64,000 nt of DNA from Pseudomonas cremoris. Its GTDB lineage: Bacteria; Pseudomonadota; Gammaproteobacteria; Pseudomonadales; Pseudomonadaceae. A program made the translations under genes and the position numbers. Below the pieces are notes generated by a model. That model had not been told where the DNA came from, did not search any database, and saw only the letters and a program-made list of their open reading frames with translations. The stretch covers positions 558,001 to 622,000 of the forward strand of contig NZ_JAAXCY010000004.1 of the NCBI RefSeq assembly GCF_014230465.1, read 5' to 3'. Below are positions 9,776 to 21,641 of this stretch, piece after piece (the stretch's first letter is position 1; the number at the start of each line of letters is the position of its first letter).

Positions 9776-10213
9776 ATGACGGTCTGGATAGTGGTGTCAA
9801 TCCTTGTGGTGGTGCTGAGCCCTCTGGCATGGCTGCGCCCGTCGCGTCATCAGAGCGGGCGCATGGCCCTGCGCATGGAGGCGCGCCGCATCGGCCTGGC
9901 CATGCAGTTGGCGCCTCAGGAGTGGCCGCACTGGCTTAAACAAGAGCCGCCAAGCCCGTGTGCGCAATACTGTCGACCACGGCGCGGCAGCGTGCCGGCT
10001 ATCTGGAGTTACTGGCAGTTGGAGCGTGGGGTTTGGGTCAATCAGTGGCGTGAGGTGTGCGTTGATGAGAAGTTGTTGCCGCATTTTGCGACGCTGCCGG
10101 ACAACGTCTACAAGGTCGAAGCTGACAAGCAGATGATTGCCCTCTATTGGGGCGAGAAGGGCGAAGCGAGTGATTTGCAAGTCATCGACAACTTGCTCAA
10201 GGCCTTGGCTTAA
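9776..10213 (+). CDS. Hypothetical membrane-anchored protein (PA3016-like), 145 aa
   Basis: One N-terminal hydrophobic helix (VWIVVSILVVVLSPLAWL) is followed by a basic, Trp-rich soluble part of about 120 residues containing HWLKQEPPSPCAQYCRP and AIWSYWQLERGVWVNQWRE. That suggests an inner-membrane anchor with the rest in the cytoplasm, by the positive-inside rule. I recognise it only as the conserved hypothetical found between uspA and fadB in pseudomonads. No catalytic motif is evident; the CAQYC pair could bind metal or form a disulfide, but this is a guess. Confidence 0.8.
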   Translation: MTVWIVVSILVVVLSPLAWLRPSRHQSGRMALRMEARRIGLAMQLAPQEWPHWLKQEPPSPCAQYCRPRRGSVPAIWSYWQLERGVWVNQWREVCVDEKLLPHFATLPDNVYKVEADKQMIALYWGEKGEASDLQVIDNLLKALA

Positions 10214-10711
10214 GCCCAACCTTGTAGAAACAGCAGGCAATAAAAAGCCCGACATCATCATCGGGCTGGAGTTGGCCAGGCAGGCCGGTAAATCTGTGTT
10301 TCCCGCGTCGGATGTTCATCCAGGCGCTTTGTGGTTGCGGCTAGCCTAGTCGGATATCACGCTCTGTACAGTCTTTTCCCACAAACTTTAGATTATTGAT
10401 TTCGTGAATATTTGAATATTGATGAAGTGCGGGCTTAGGGTCGGGGTTCTGAAATGACTGGAAAGTCGCGTTTTTCCTAGTCTTTTTGAGCGATTGACAA
10501 TTGCCCTGAATTGGATGAAGGTGGCATACCCAAATCAAACGGGCGTATGAATTGAGCGTTTGTCTGTCAGACCACTCATACATAATCCCGACTATCGCAT
10601 TGGCGGGTGTGCCTGGCGGATGGGCGTGAACATTGACCAAATCATCAATGTCCAACCATAGGCCAGCGTCCAATGTGTACTGTTCAGCTTCCATATCGTG
10701 GAGATCAGTTG
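10214..10711. promoter_or_regulatory. Long AT-rich leader of fadBA with a palindrome and a leftward terminator
   Basis: About 500 bases without a convincing gene and clearly AT-richer than its flanks. At 10246-10267 a hairpin (AGCCCGA / TCGGGCT) is followed by a T-run only when read leftward, so it would end a reverse-strand transcript. At 10630-10651 a perfect inverted repeat ACATTGA-N8-TCAATGT overlaps a possible -35 (TTGACC, 10633-10638; weak -10 CATAGG at 10657-10662), a likely operator for fadB. I found no GAAAC-N4-GTTTC PsrA site here. A reverse open frame at 10341-10694 lacks the third-position GC of its neighbours and was not called. Confidence 0.45.
10246..10267 (-). terminator. Leftward Rho-independent terminator in the fadB upstream region
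   Basis: Reading the reverse strand gives AGCCCGA, an 8-base loop, TCGGGCT and then TTTTTA. No called reverse-strand gene lies upstream of it, which suggests an unannotated leftward transcript or a relic. Confidence 0.55.
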
Positions 10712-14064
<3,353 letters not shown>

Positions 14065-14082
14065 GCGTTCCGTTGACGGAAG

Positions 14083-14106
14083 CCGGGGCCCAGTGCCCCG
14101 GTTTTT
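14083..14106 (+). terminator. Rho-independent terminator of fadBA
   Basis: Stem CCGGGGC / GCCCCGG with a 5-base loop, followed by TTTTTGTTTTTT. Confidence 0.93.
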
Positions 14107-14161
14107 GTTTTTTGGCAGTTTTGTATTTTTTTTTTAACAAATTTTGTAAGAGGGCCAGAGC

Positions 14162-14398
14162 ATGAAAGTCGAACCAGGGCTCTACCAGCATTATAAAGGT
14201 CCGCAGTACCGTGTTTTCAGTGTGGCGCGACACTCCGAGACCGAAGAAGAAGTGGTGTTCTACCAAGCACTGTATGGCGATTACGGCTTTTGGGTACGCC
14301 CATTGAGCATGTTCCTGGAGACCGTCGAAGTTGACGGCGAGCAAGTCCCGCGCTTTGCTTTGGTCCAGGTCGAACCCAGTCTTTTTTCAGGGCAATAA
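14162..14398 (+). CDS. DUF1653 domain protein, 78 aa
   Basis: A small acidic protein that is essentially one DUF1653 domain: KVEPGLYQHYKGPQYRVFSVARHSETEE, then VVFYQALYGDYGFWVRP and MFLETVEVDG. The GxYxHYKG and VxYxxLY patterns define the family; function is unknown. It has no signal peptide. An AGAGGGCC ribosome site precedes the start. It lies between the fadBA terminator and topA. Confidence 0.88.
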   Translation: MKVEPGLYQHYKGPQYRVFSVARHSETEEEVVFYQALYGDYGFWVRPLSMFLETVEVDGEQVPRFALVQVEPSLFSGQ

Positions 14399-14512
14399 CG
14401 GCAGGTCGCGCAGAATGCTGCGCTTGACCTCACCTTGTTGCCACTATATATAGCGTTGCCGCGACAGGCGCCAACTGCCTTTCTCTTCTCGAATTCAGGA
14501 ATTTTCCGATCC

Positions 14513-17134
14513 ATGGGCAAATCGCTGGTCATTGTGGAATCCCCGGCTAAGGCCAAGACCATCAACAAGTACTTGGGCAACGAGTACGTGGTGAAGTCGA
14601 GTATCGGCCATATCCGAGACCTGCCCACCAGCGGTTCGGCTAGCGCCAGCAAGGAGCCTGCTGCCAAGCGCGGCAAGGCGGCTGCGAGCGAAGGTCCGGT
14701 GCTCAGCCCTAAAGAGAAAGCGCGCAAGCAGCTGGTCTCGCGCATGGGTGTGGACCCGGATCATGGCTGGAAGGCCAAGTACGAAATCCTTCCTGGCAAG
14801 GAAAAGGTCATCGAAGAGCTGCGCCGGCTCGCCAAGGATGCCGACACCATCTATCTCGCAACGGACTTGGACCGCGAAGGGGAAGCCATTGCCTGGCACC
14901 TGCGGGAAGCCATCGGCGGTGACGACAGCCGCTACAAGCGTGTGGTGTTCAACGAAATCACCAAAAAAGCCATCCAGGAAGCCTTCTCCAAGCCGGGCGA
15001 GCTGGACATCGATCGCGTTAACGCCCAACAGGCACGTCGCTTCCTCGACCGCGTGGTGGGCTACATGGTTTCGCCGCTGCTGTGGGCGAAGATCGCCCGT
15101 GGCCTGTCCGCTGGCCGTGTGCAGTCGGTTGCTGTGAAGCTGGTGGTGGAGCGTGAGCGTGAGATCCGCGCGTTCATCCCTGAAGAATATTGGGAAGTCC
15201 ACGCTGACCTCGGCACTGCCAAGGGCGCCAACGTGCGCTTTGAAGTGGCCCGCGAGAAAGGCGAGGCCTTCAAGCCGCTGAACGAAGCCCAGGCCATGGC
15301 CGCGCTGGAGAAACTCAAGTCTTCCAGCTACAGCATCGTCAAGCGCGAAGACAAGCCTACCAGCAGCAAGCCATCGGCTCCGTTCATCACGTCCACCCTG
15401 CAACAGGCTGCGAGTAACCGTCTGGGCTTTGGCGTGAAGAAGACCATGATGATGGCGCAGCGTCTGTACGAAGCGGGCTACATCACCTATATGCGTACCG
15501 ACTCCACCAACCTGTCGGTGGACGCGGTAGCGATGGCGCGTACTTATATTGAAGGCGAATTCGGCAAGAAGTACCTGCCGGAAAAACCGAACGTCTACAG
15601 CAGCAAGGAAGGCGCCCAGGAGGCTCACGAAGCGATTCGTCCTTCCGACGCCAACACCACGCCTGCCAAGCTGAGCGGCATGGAGCGCGACGCTGAGCGC
15701 CTCTACGAGCTGATCTGGCGCCAATTCCTGGCCTGCCAGATGCTGCCGGCGCAATACCTGTCCACCACGGTCACCGTGGCGGCGTCCGACTTCGAGTTGC
15801 GTGCCAAGGGCCGTATCCTCAAGTTCGACGGCTACACCCGCGTCATGCCGCAAATCGCCAAGCCTGGCGATGATGACGTGCTGCCGGATATGGCCCAGGG
15901 CGACACGCTGAAGCTGATCAAGCTCGACCCATCCCAACACTTCACCAAGCCGCCGGCGCGTTATTCGGAGGCCAGCTTGGTGAAAGAGATGGAAAAACGC
16001 GGTATCGGTCGTCCTTCGACCTATGCGGCGATCATCTCCACTATTCAGGACCGCGGTTACGTTGCGTTGCACAACCGTCGTTTCTACTCGGAAAAAATGG
16101 GCGACATCGTCACTGAGCGTCTGTCCGAGAGCTTCTCCAACCTGATGGACTACGGCTTCACTGCCGGCATGGAAGAGAACCTCGATGACGTGGCCCAGGG
16201 CGAGCGTGACTGGAAAAACGTGCTGGACGAGTTCTACGGCGACTTCAAGAAGAAGCTCGAAGTAGCGGAAAGCCCAGAGAACGGCATGCGCGCCAATCAG
16301 CCGGTGATGACCGACATTCCGTGCCAGACCTGTGGCCGGCCGATGCAGATCCGTACTGCATCCACCGGTGTGTTCCTCGGTTGCTCGGGCTACAGCCTGC
16401 CGCCGAAAGAGCGTTGCAAGGCGACCGTCAACCTGGTTCCGGGCGATGAAATCGCGGCCGATGACGAGGGTGAATCCGAGTCGCTGGTATTGCGTGGCAA
16501 GCATCGCTGCCCAATTTGCAGCACGGCGATGGATGCCTACCTGCTGGATGAGAAGCACAAGCTGCACATCTGCGGTAACAACCCGGATTGCAACGGTTAC
16601 GAGATCGAAGAGGGCACCTACCGCATCAAGGGCTACGAAGGTCCGAGCCTGGAGTGCGACAAGTGCGGTAGCGAGATGCAGCTCAAGACTGGCCGTTTCG
16701 GCAAGTTCTTCGGTTGCACCAACCCAACCTGCAAGAACACCCGCAAGCTGCTCAAAAGCGGCGATGCGGCGCCGCCGAAGATGGACCCGGTGAAGATGCC
16801 GGAGCTCAAGTGCGAGAAGGTCAACGACACCTACATCCTGCGTGATGGCGCTTCGGGGCTGTTCCTGGCTGCCAGCCAGTTCCCGAAAAACCGCGAGACC
16901 CGCGCACCGCTGGTGTTGGAGATCGTGCCGCACAAGGATGAGATCGATCCGAAGTACCACTTCTTGTGTGAAGCGCCAAAGAAGGATCCGGATGGTCGCC
17001 CAGCCGTGATCCGCTACAGCCGCAAGACCAAGGAGCAGTACGTGCAGACCGAAGTGGACGGCAAGCCTACCGGCTGGAAAGCGTTCTACGACGGTGGCAA
17101 GTGGAAGGTCGAGGATAAGCGTCAGGGCGCTTGA
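14513..17134 (+). CDS. topA: DNA topoisomerase I
   Basis: Type IA topoisomerase that relaxes negative supercoils. The 873-residue protein has an N-terminal TOPRIM domain ([17 protein letters not shown], and [16 protein letters not shown] with the Mg-binding acidic residues), the active-site tyrosine in [13 protein letters not shown] (residue 326), and three C-terminal Cys4 zinc ribbons (CQTC..GC..C near residue 605, CPIC..C..C near 665, CDKC..C..C near 715) followed by a zinc-free C-terminal region. I placed the start at ATG 14513, after CAGGAATTTTCC, because MGKSLVIVE is the conserved N-terminus; the frame is open upstream. A terminator follows. Confidence 0.97.
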   Translation: MGKSLVIVESPAKAKTINKYLGNEYVVKSSIGHIRDLPTSGSASASKEPAAKRGKAAASEGPVLSPKEKARKQLVSRMGVDPDHGWKAKYEILPGKEKVIEELRRLAKDADTIYLATDLDREGEAIAWHLREAIGGDDSRYKRVVFNEITKKAIQEAFSKPGELDIDRVNAQQARRFLDRVVGYMVSPLLWAKIARGLSAGRVQSVAVKLVVEREREIRAFIPEEYWEVHADLGTAKGANVRFEVAREKGEAFKPLNEAQAMAALEKLKSSSYSIVKREDKPTSSKPSAPFITSTLQQAASNRLGFGVKKTMMMAQRLYEAGYITYMRTDSTNLSVDAVAMARTYIEGEFGKKYLPEKPNVYSSKEGAQEAHEAIRPSDANTTPAKLSGMERDAERLYELIWRQFLACQMLPAQYLSTTVTVAASDFELRAKGRILKFDGYTRVMPQIAKPGDDDVLPDMAQGDTLKLIKLDPSQHFTKPPARYSEASLVKEMEKRGIGRPSTYAAIISTIQDRGYVALHNRRFYSEKMGDIVTERLSESFSNLMDYGFTAGMEENLDDVAQGERDWKNVLDEFYGDFKKKLEVAESPENGMRANQPVMTDIPCQTCGRPMQIRTASTGVFLGCSGYSLPPKERCKATVNLVPGDEIAADDEGESESLVLRGKHRCPICSTAMDAYLLDEKHKLHICGNNPDCNGYEIEEGTYRIKGYEGPSLECDKCGSEMQLKTGRFGKFFGCTNPTCKNTRKLLKSGDAAPPKMDPVKMPELKCEKVNDTYILRDGASGLFLAASQFPKNRETRAPLVLEIVPHKDEIDPKYHFLCEAPKKDPDGRPAVIRYSRKTKEQYVQTEVDGKPTGWKAFYDGGKWKVEDKRQGA

Positions 17135-17154
17135 TCGACTGATCTGCCAAATAC

Positions 17155-17183
17155 AAAGGCCGCCTGCACAGGCGGCCTTTTTT
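17155..17183 (+). terminator. Rho-independent terminator of topA
   Basis: Stem AAAGGCCGCCTG / CAGGCGGCCTTT with a very short loop and a run of six T residues. Confidence 0.92.
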
Positions 17184-17260
17184 GCGCTTGCAGTGCGCTC
17201 GGCTGATCCGTGACACTGTTAAGCCAGCATCATGCTTCTTTCGTTGTGGAGACTGCCGTT

Positions 17261-17782
17261 ATGGCCAACGAACTCTATACCCGTACCAATCAGAAAATTT
17301 ACTTCGCGGGTTTGTCCCTGGAAGCCCTTGGCCGTGCCGAGGAAGGGAAGGAGATGAACGCTGTCGCGCTGGTCCAGGCGGGGCGTGAAGCGGCGTTGTT
17401 CCACCTGTACGGCGCTTTGTTGGGCCTGTGCCATGAAATCGCCGGGTTCTATCGCTTGCCCCAGGCGGGCTCACCCCGTGCAGAAATGATCATGAATCGG
17501 GAAGTGCTGGAGACCATGGCCATTCCTGAGCTGGCGGAGTTGGTAGAAATGGCCCAAAGCCCAGACAGTTGGGTTGCGCGTTTGCTCAAGGCTCATGCCG
17601 ACATGTTCCAGCCGCCACGCGTGCCTCATGTGCCCAAGGGCGATGTGACCCAGCCATTGATCGTCGCGGTGGCGCTGGAAGAGGATGAGCCAAAGCCGTT
17701 GAGCCGTGAGGAACTCGAAGGCTGGCGCCAAGAGCTGAAAAAGATGGCGTTGCGCTTTCGCGAAGGGTTGAACGAGTGCTGA
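17261..17782 (+). CDS. Conserved hypothetical protein (PA3010-like, DUF6586), 173 aa
   Basis: A cytoplasmic, mostly helical protein starting MANELYTRTNQKIYFAGLSLE, with a helical run NAVALVQAGREAALFHLYGALLGL resembling a dimerisation or ligand-binding bundle, and a charged C-terminus. I assign it by position (between topA and lexA, as PA3010) and from memory of the DUF6586 family; no function is known to me. GGAG lies 8 bases before the chosen ATG. A second small gene follows about 130 bases downstream. Confidence 0.8.
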   Translation: MANELYTRTNQKIYFAGLSLEALGRAEEGKEMNAVALVQAGREAALFHLYGALLGLCHEIAGFYRLPQAGSPRAEMIMNREVLETMAIPELAELVEMAQSPDSWVARLLKAHADMFQPPRVPHVPKGDVTQPLIVAVALEEDEPKPLSREELEGWRQELKKMALRFREGLNEC

Positions 17783-17913
17783 TGAACCCCCATTGATAAG
17801 GGTACACAGCACAAAGCACCGTTCATCAAGCTGTCAAGAAACCTCTTCAGATCCTCAGCGATGCCGGGTGGATGACTGATATAATCCCGGCCTTTCGTGG
17901 AGAACAGATTGTT

Positions 17914-18147
17914 ATGCCAACGTCCTTTCTGGAAATTGTTGAATTGCCTGACGGCCGAATCGAGCTGCGCCGGGCTGAGGACGAGGGTTCTCTGGTTATT
18001 CTGGATTTTTCCGAGGACGCCAAAGCGTTCCTGCAAGGTCAGCACGTGGAAGTGGCCAAGGCCATGTTGAGCGTGGGTGTGCAGATGGCAGGCCGGTTGG
18101 CGGAAGGCGAGCCGGAGAAGGAAGATGGGCCGCGGGTGCTTCACTGA
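17914..18147 (+). CDS. Conserved hypothetical protein (PA3009-like), 77 aa
   Basis: A small acidic protein, MPTSFLEIVELPDGRIELRRAED, with an internal helix FLQGQHVEVAKAMLSVGVQMAGRL. No signal peptide or known motif. Start 17914 was preferred over the upstream in-frame ATG because TGGAGAACAG lies in front of it. It occupies the place of PA3009, just before sulA-lexA. The conserved position suggests a real gene of unknown role. Confidence 0.75.
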   Translation: MPTSFLEIVELPDGRIELRRAEDEGSLVILDFSEDAKAFLQGQHVEVAKAMLSVGVQMAGRLAEGEPEKEDGPRVLH

Positions 18148-18167
18148 GTAGCCGATTGAGTCCTGTA

Positions 18168-18294
18168 GTGAGCGGGCTTGCCCCGCGCTGGGCTGCGAAG
18201 CGGCCCCAGAACCAAACGCCGCGTAATAACTGATATACCGCAATAACTTATTTTAGGGCCGCTTCGCAGCCCAGCGCGGGGCAAGCCCGCTCAC
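18168..18294. repeat. Second-family REP doublet with 39-bp arms
   Basis: Perfectly complementary 39-base arms at 18168-18206 and 18256-18294, core GTGAGCGGGCTTGCCCCGCG, around a 49-base AT-rich spacer. The sequence differs from the other REP doublets after GGGCTTGC. It lies between two convergent genes, so it may also end transcription. Confidence 0.93.
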
Positions 18295-18308
18295 CACAAC
18301 AAGCCTGC

Positions 18309-18782
18309 TCAGCCCAATCGAATATTCAAGCTCTGAGCATCGCCCGTACGCGCGGCGCTGATCAGTTGCTGTTTTGCGCTCGCATTCAACGGATTCAACC
18401 AGCTCACCACTGTATGACTACGCCCCAATCGCAAGGCTTCGCAGGTCAATTGCTGGGCACTTTGCGCGCCACGCGGTTGCAGCAACAGGATACGCTCGCG
18501 GTTCAGACCGGCGTCCCGCAGCCAGGCCTGGGTCAGGCTGGCGGGCGGGGCGATCAGTGTCAGCCAGCGAGCATCCTGCTCTTCGCTGAGTTCGCGAAGG
18601 ATCGGCGCCAGCAGGCTCAGGCAGCTGCCAGCAGCACCGCGCAACGACAATTCACTGAACGCCTCAGGCTCGGCGCTCCAGGGCGCTTCGACCGTTTTCT
18701 TGAGGATGGGCGCGAGAGGTTGGGCCATAAAGGCCTCGAACAGCGACAGTTGTGTATGTTGTGGGGTGTGCACGAGCTGCAT
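18309..18782 (-). CDS. sulA: SOS-induced cell division inhibitor SulA
   Basis: Binds FtsZ and blocks septation during DNA damage. The 157-residue product has the RecA-like SulA pattern: SELSLRGAAGSCLSLLAPILRELSEEQDARWLTLIAPP, then WLRDAGLNRERILLLQPRG and SHTVVSWLNPL. It lies 10 bases after lexA with a strong AAAGGAGG ribosome site, so it is transcribed as lexA-sulA from the LexA-controlled promoter, the arrangement known in pseudomonads. No Walker A is expected or seen. Confidence 0.95.
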   Translation of the reverse strand: MQLVHTPQHTQLSLFEAFMAQPLAPILKKTVEAPWSAEPEAFSELSLRGAAGSCLSLLAPILRELSEEQDARWLTLIAPPASLTQAWLRDAGLNRERILLLQPRGAQSAQQLTCEALRLGRSHTVVSWLNPLNASAKQQLISAARTGDAQSLNIRLG

Positions 18783-18792
18783 GATGCCTCCT

Positions 18793-19401
18793 TTAGCGGC
18801 GAATGACGCCGACGCTCAAGCCTTCGATCACCAGGTCCTGATCTTTCAGGTTCACTTCAATCGGGGCGAACTCAGGGTTCTCGGCCAGTAGCCAGACCTT
18901 GCTGCCTTCGCGCTTGAAGCGTTTGACGGTGACTTCATCACCGATACGGGCGACGACGATCTGGCCATTACGGGCTTCGCGGGTGGTGTGGACGGCCAGC
19001 AGGTCGCCATCGAAGATGCCCACGTCCTTCATGCTCATGCCGTGGACCCGCAACAGGTAATCGGCTCGAGGATGGAAGAAGGTCGGGTTGATGTTGCAGG
19101 ACTCCTCGACGTGCTGCTGCGCCAGGATCGGCGCACCGGCGGCGACGCGACCGATGATGGGCAGTGTCGACTCGTCGGCCTTGGCTTCGAAGCCAGGGAT
19201 GCGAATACCGCGTGAAGCACCCGGGGTCATCTCGATTGCGCCTTTGCGCGCGAGGGCCTTGAGGTGTTCTTCGGCGGCGTTGGGGGACTTGAACCCCAAT
19301 TCCAGCGCAATTTCCGCTCGGGTCGGCGGGTAGCCGTTGTCATCGAGGCAGCGCTTGATAAAAGCCAGAATCTCAGCTTGGCGTGGCGTCAGTTTTAGCA
19401 T
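18793..19401 (-). CDS. lexA: LexA repressor
   Basis: SOS repressor with self-cleavage. The 202-residue product has an N-terminal winged helix ([29 protein letters not shown]), the cleavage site Ala-Gly in [10 protein letters not shown], the catalytic serine in [15 protein letters not shown] and the catalytic lysine in [10 protein letters not shown]. It is first gene of lexA-sulA. Two LexA boxes cover its own promoter, giving autoregulation. Confidence 0.98.
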   Translation of the reverse strand: MLKLTPRQAEILAFIKRCLDDNGYPPTRAEIALELGFKSPNAAEEHLKALARKGAIEMTPGASRGIRIPGFEAKADESTLPIIGRVAAGAPILAQQHVEESCNINPTFFHPRADYLLRVHGMSMKDVGIFDGDLLAVHTTREARNGQIVVARIGDEVTVKRFKREGSKVWLLAENPEFAPIEVNLKDQDLVIEGLSVGVIRR

Positions 19402-19411
19402 GTTGATCGCT

Positions 19412-19427
19412 CTGTCTTTTTATACAG
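19412..19427. promoter_or_regulatory. LexA box, promoter-proximal to lexA
   Basis: CTG-N10-CAG palindrome (CTGTCTTTTTATACAG), 11 bases upstream of the lexA start; it would block elongation or promoter clearance. Confidence 0.92.
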
Positions 19428-19430
19428 TGA

Positions 19431-19463
19431 CTGGGATTATATACAGTGAACTGCGCTTGGCAA
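19431..19463 (-). promoter_or_regulatory. lexA promoter with overlapping second LexA box
   Basis: Read leftward, TTGCCA (19463-19458), a 16-base spacer and TATAAT (19441-19436). The LexA box CTGGGATTATATACAG at 19431-19446 covers the -10, so LexA binding should exclude RNA polymerase. Confidence 0.85.
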
Positions 19464-19605
19464 TCATCCTTTTCCTTGCGGCCGCTGGACGGTCATTCGT
19501 CATCCTTCCTACAAGTGAGGGATAGCGCTGCCTACAGGCCTGGACGAATGTGATTAAATAGCGATGAAATACATGACTGCCCGGCCGGAATGCGAACCCG
19601 CAGGG

Positions 19606-19634
19606 TTGACAAGACACACCCTGAAACGTATGTT
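19606..19634 (+). promoter_or_regulatory. Sigma-70 promoter of psrA
   Basis: Consensus -35 TTGACA (19606-19611), 17-base spacer, -10 TATGTT (19629-19634). The first PsrA operator sits on the -10. Confidence 0.8.
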
Positions 19635-19649
19635 TCAAACAAGTGTTTG
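19623..19649. promoter_or_regulatory. Double PsrA operator
   Basis: Two abutting palindromes share base 19636: GAAACGTATGTTTC (19623-19636) and CAAACAAGTGTTTG (19636-19649). Both fit the published PsrA consensus (G/C)AAAC-N(2-4)-GTTT(G/C). They lie between the -10 and the psrA start, predicting autorepression relieved by long-chain fatty acids. Confidence 0.88.
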
Positions 19650-19664
19650 TCAGGCGGAGTAGCC

Positions 19665-20372
19665 ATGGCCCAGTCGGAAACCGTTGAACGCATTCTCGAT
19701 GCTGCCGAGCAATTGTTCGCGGAAAAAGGATTTGCTGAAACTTCATTGCGGCTGATTACCAGCAAGGCCGGGGTGAACCTGGCGGCAGTGAACTATCATT
19801 TCGGCTCGAAAAAGGCCCTGATCCAGGCGGTGTTCTCACGCTTCCTGGGGCCGTTCTGCGCCAGTCTCGACCGTGAACTGGAACGTCGCCAGGCCAAGGC
19901 CGACAGCAAGCCAACCCTGGAAGACCTGCTGGAAATGCTGGTGGAACAGGCGCTGGTGGTGCAGCCGCGCAGTGGCAACGACCTGTCGATCTTCATGCGC
20001 CTGCTGGGCCTGGCGTTCAGCCAGAGCCAGGGTCACCTGCGGCGCTACCTGGAAGACATGTATGGCAAGGTGTTCCGCCGCTACATGCTGCTGGTCAACG
20101 AAGCCGCTCCGCGTATTCCGCCTATCGAACTGTTCTGGCGCGTGCACTTCATGCTCGGCGCTGCGGCGTTCAGCATGTCCGGGATCAAGGCCTTGCGGGC
20201 CATCGCAGAAACCGATTTTGGCGTGAACACTTCTATCGAGCAGGTAATGCGCCTGATGGTGCCGTTTCTCGCCGCTGGCATGCGTGCCGAAACCGGCGTG
20301 ACCGACCCTGCCATGGCCGCCGCCCAGCTGCGTCCCCGCAGCAAAACAGCTCCGGCTGTCGCCAAGGTCTGA
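19665..20372 (+). CDS. psrA: TetR-family regulator PsrA
   Basis: Long-chain fatty acid sensing regulator that represses beta-oxidation genes and itself, and activates rpoS in pseudomonads. The 235-residue product has an N-terminal TetR helix-turn-helix (ETVERILDAAEQLFAEKGFAETSLRLITSKAGVNLAAVNYHFGSKKA, written in parts as AAEQLFAEKGF and VNLAAVNYHFGSK) and a helical ligand domain. Start ATG 19665 follows GGCGGAG. Its promoter has two PsrA palindromes. Placement between lexA and nagZ matches P. aeruginosa PA3006. Confidence 0.95.
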   Translation: MAQSETVERILDAAEQLFAEKGFAETSLRLITSKAGVNLAAVNYHFGSKKALIQAVFSRFLGPFCASLDRELERRQAKADSKPTLEDLLEMLVEQALVVQPRSGNDLSIFMRLLGLAFSQSQGHLRRYLEDMYGKVFRRYMLLVNEAAPRIPPIELFWRVHFMLGAAAFSMSGIKALRAIAETDFGVNTSIEQVMRLMVPFLAAGMRAETGVTDPAMAAAQLRPRSKTAPAVAKV

Positions 20373-20517
20373 CCTTTGCGGGTGTGCGCGGCCGCTTGCA
20401 TCCGCTAAGCTAGCCGCCCATGCCGATTTCAGTTATTTACTCGCAACCTGTTGTGCTCACTGCGCGAATCGCGCTGGTCGAGCGCAACGGGTTGTGTGCG
20501 TTATTTAAGGAAGGTTT

Positions 20518-21528
20518 ATGAGTGCTGCCCTGCAAGGTTCATTGATGGTCGACGTTGCCGGTACTTGGCTGACGGCCGAGGATCGTCATCTGTTGCGCCA
20601 GCCTGAAGTCGGCGGCCTGATCATTTTTGCGCGCAATATCGAGCATCCCCGCCAGGTACGTGAATTGAGTGCGGCGATTCGTGCCGTGCGCCCGGATCTG
20701 CTGTTGGCCGTCGATCAGGAGGGCGGTCGCGTACAGCGTCTGCGCCAGGGCTTTGTGCGCCTGCCGGCCATGCGCGCGCTGGCCGACAATCCCAACGCCG
20801 ACTATTTGGCGGAGCAGTGCGGCTGGATCATGGCCACTGAAGTGCTGGCGGTCGGCCTGGATTTGAGCTTCGCTCCGGTACTGGATCTGGACTACCAGCG
20901 CAGCGCCGTGGTCGGCACCCGTTCTTTCGAAGGTGACCCCGAGCGTGCCGCCTTGCTCGCAGGGGCTTTCATTCGCGGTATGAACAGCGCCGGTATGGCC
21001 GCCACCGGTAAACACTTCCCGGGTCATGGTTGGGCTGAGGCCGATTCCCACGTCGCCATTCCTAATGACGAACGTAGCCTGGAGCAGATTCGCACCCATG
21101 ACCTGGTGCCTTTCGCGCGCCTGAGCAAGCAGTTGGCGGCAGTGATGCCGGCCCATGTGATCTACCCGCAGGTTGACGCTCAGCCCGCAGGTTTCTCGCG
21201 ACGCTGGTTGCAGGACATCCTGCGCGGCGAGCTGCAGTTCGATGGGGTGATTTTCAGCGACGACTTGTCGATGGCAGGTGCCCATGTGGTCGGCGATGCG
21301 GCCAGCCGGATTGAAGCTGCACTGACGGCGGGTTGTGACATGGGGTTGGTGTGTAATGACCGCGCCGCCGCGGAGTTGGCACTGAGTGCTGCGCAGCGGA
21401 TGAAGGTCACGCCGTCGGCGCGGATTGCGCGGATGCGGGGGCAGGCGATTGCTTCGACAGACTATAAGCAGGATCCGCGTTGGTTGGCGGCGCTGACGGC
21501 GTTGCGCGATGCTCAATTGATCGACTGA
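20518..21528 (+). CDS. nagZ: Beta-N-acetylhexosaminidase NagZ
   Basis: Cytoplasmic glycoside hydrolase family 3 enzyme removing GlcNAc from anhydro-muropeptides in cell-wall recycling; its products induce AmpC beta-lactamase in pseudomonads. The 336-residue product shows the GH3 features AVDQEGGRVQRLR, GKHFPGHGWAEADSH (the His on the mobile catalytic loop) and FSDDLSMAGA with the nucleophilic aspartate. AAGGAAGG lies before the ATG. No signal peptide is present, as expected. It follows psrA by 145 bases. Confidence 0.97.
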   Translation: MSAALQGSLMVDVAGTWLTAEDRHLLRQPEVGGLIIFARNIEHPRQVRELSAAIRAVRPDLLLAVDQEGGRVQRLRQGFVRLPAMRALADNPNADYLAEQCGWIMATEVLAVGLDLSFAPVLDLDYQRSAVVGTRSFEGDPERAALLAGAFIRGMNSAGMAATGKHFPGHGWAEADSHVAIPNDERSLEQIRTHDLVPFARLSKQLAAVMPAHVIYPQVDAQPAGFSRRWLQDILRGELQFDGVIFSDDLSMAGAHVVGDAASRIEAALTAGCDMGLVCNDRAAAELALSAAQRMKVTPSARIARMRGQAIASTDYKQDPRWLAALTALRDAQLID

Positions 21529-21544
21529 GAATCGTGTTGCGCCC

Positions 21545-21627
21545 TTCGCGAGCAAGCCCGCTCCCACCTTTGACCGCGTACTGTCTGAAGGACCTCGGTC
21601 AAGTGTGGGAGCGGGCTTGCTCGCGAA
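21545..21627. repeat. REP doublet, 23-bp arms
   Basis: Complementary arms at 21545-21567 and 21605-21627 with the core of the main family, in the outward orientation (TTCGCGAGCAAGCCCGCTCC first). It separates the convergent nagZ and helicase genes. Confidence 0.9.
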
Positions 21628-21641
21628 AACGGTCTAAACTG

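Noticed and set aside
10341..10694. 117-codon reverse frame upstream of fadB
   Set aside because: Third codon positions are not GC-rich, no ribosome site, no known motif; however the leftward terminator below it means a transcript cannot be excluded.
14495..16960. 821-codon open frame antisense to topA
   Set aside because: Topoisomerase motifs on the other strand are unmistakable; the antisense frame shows only shadow composition.
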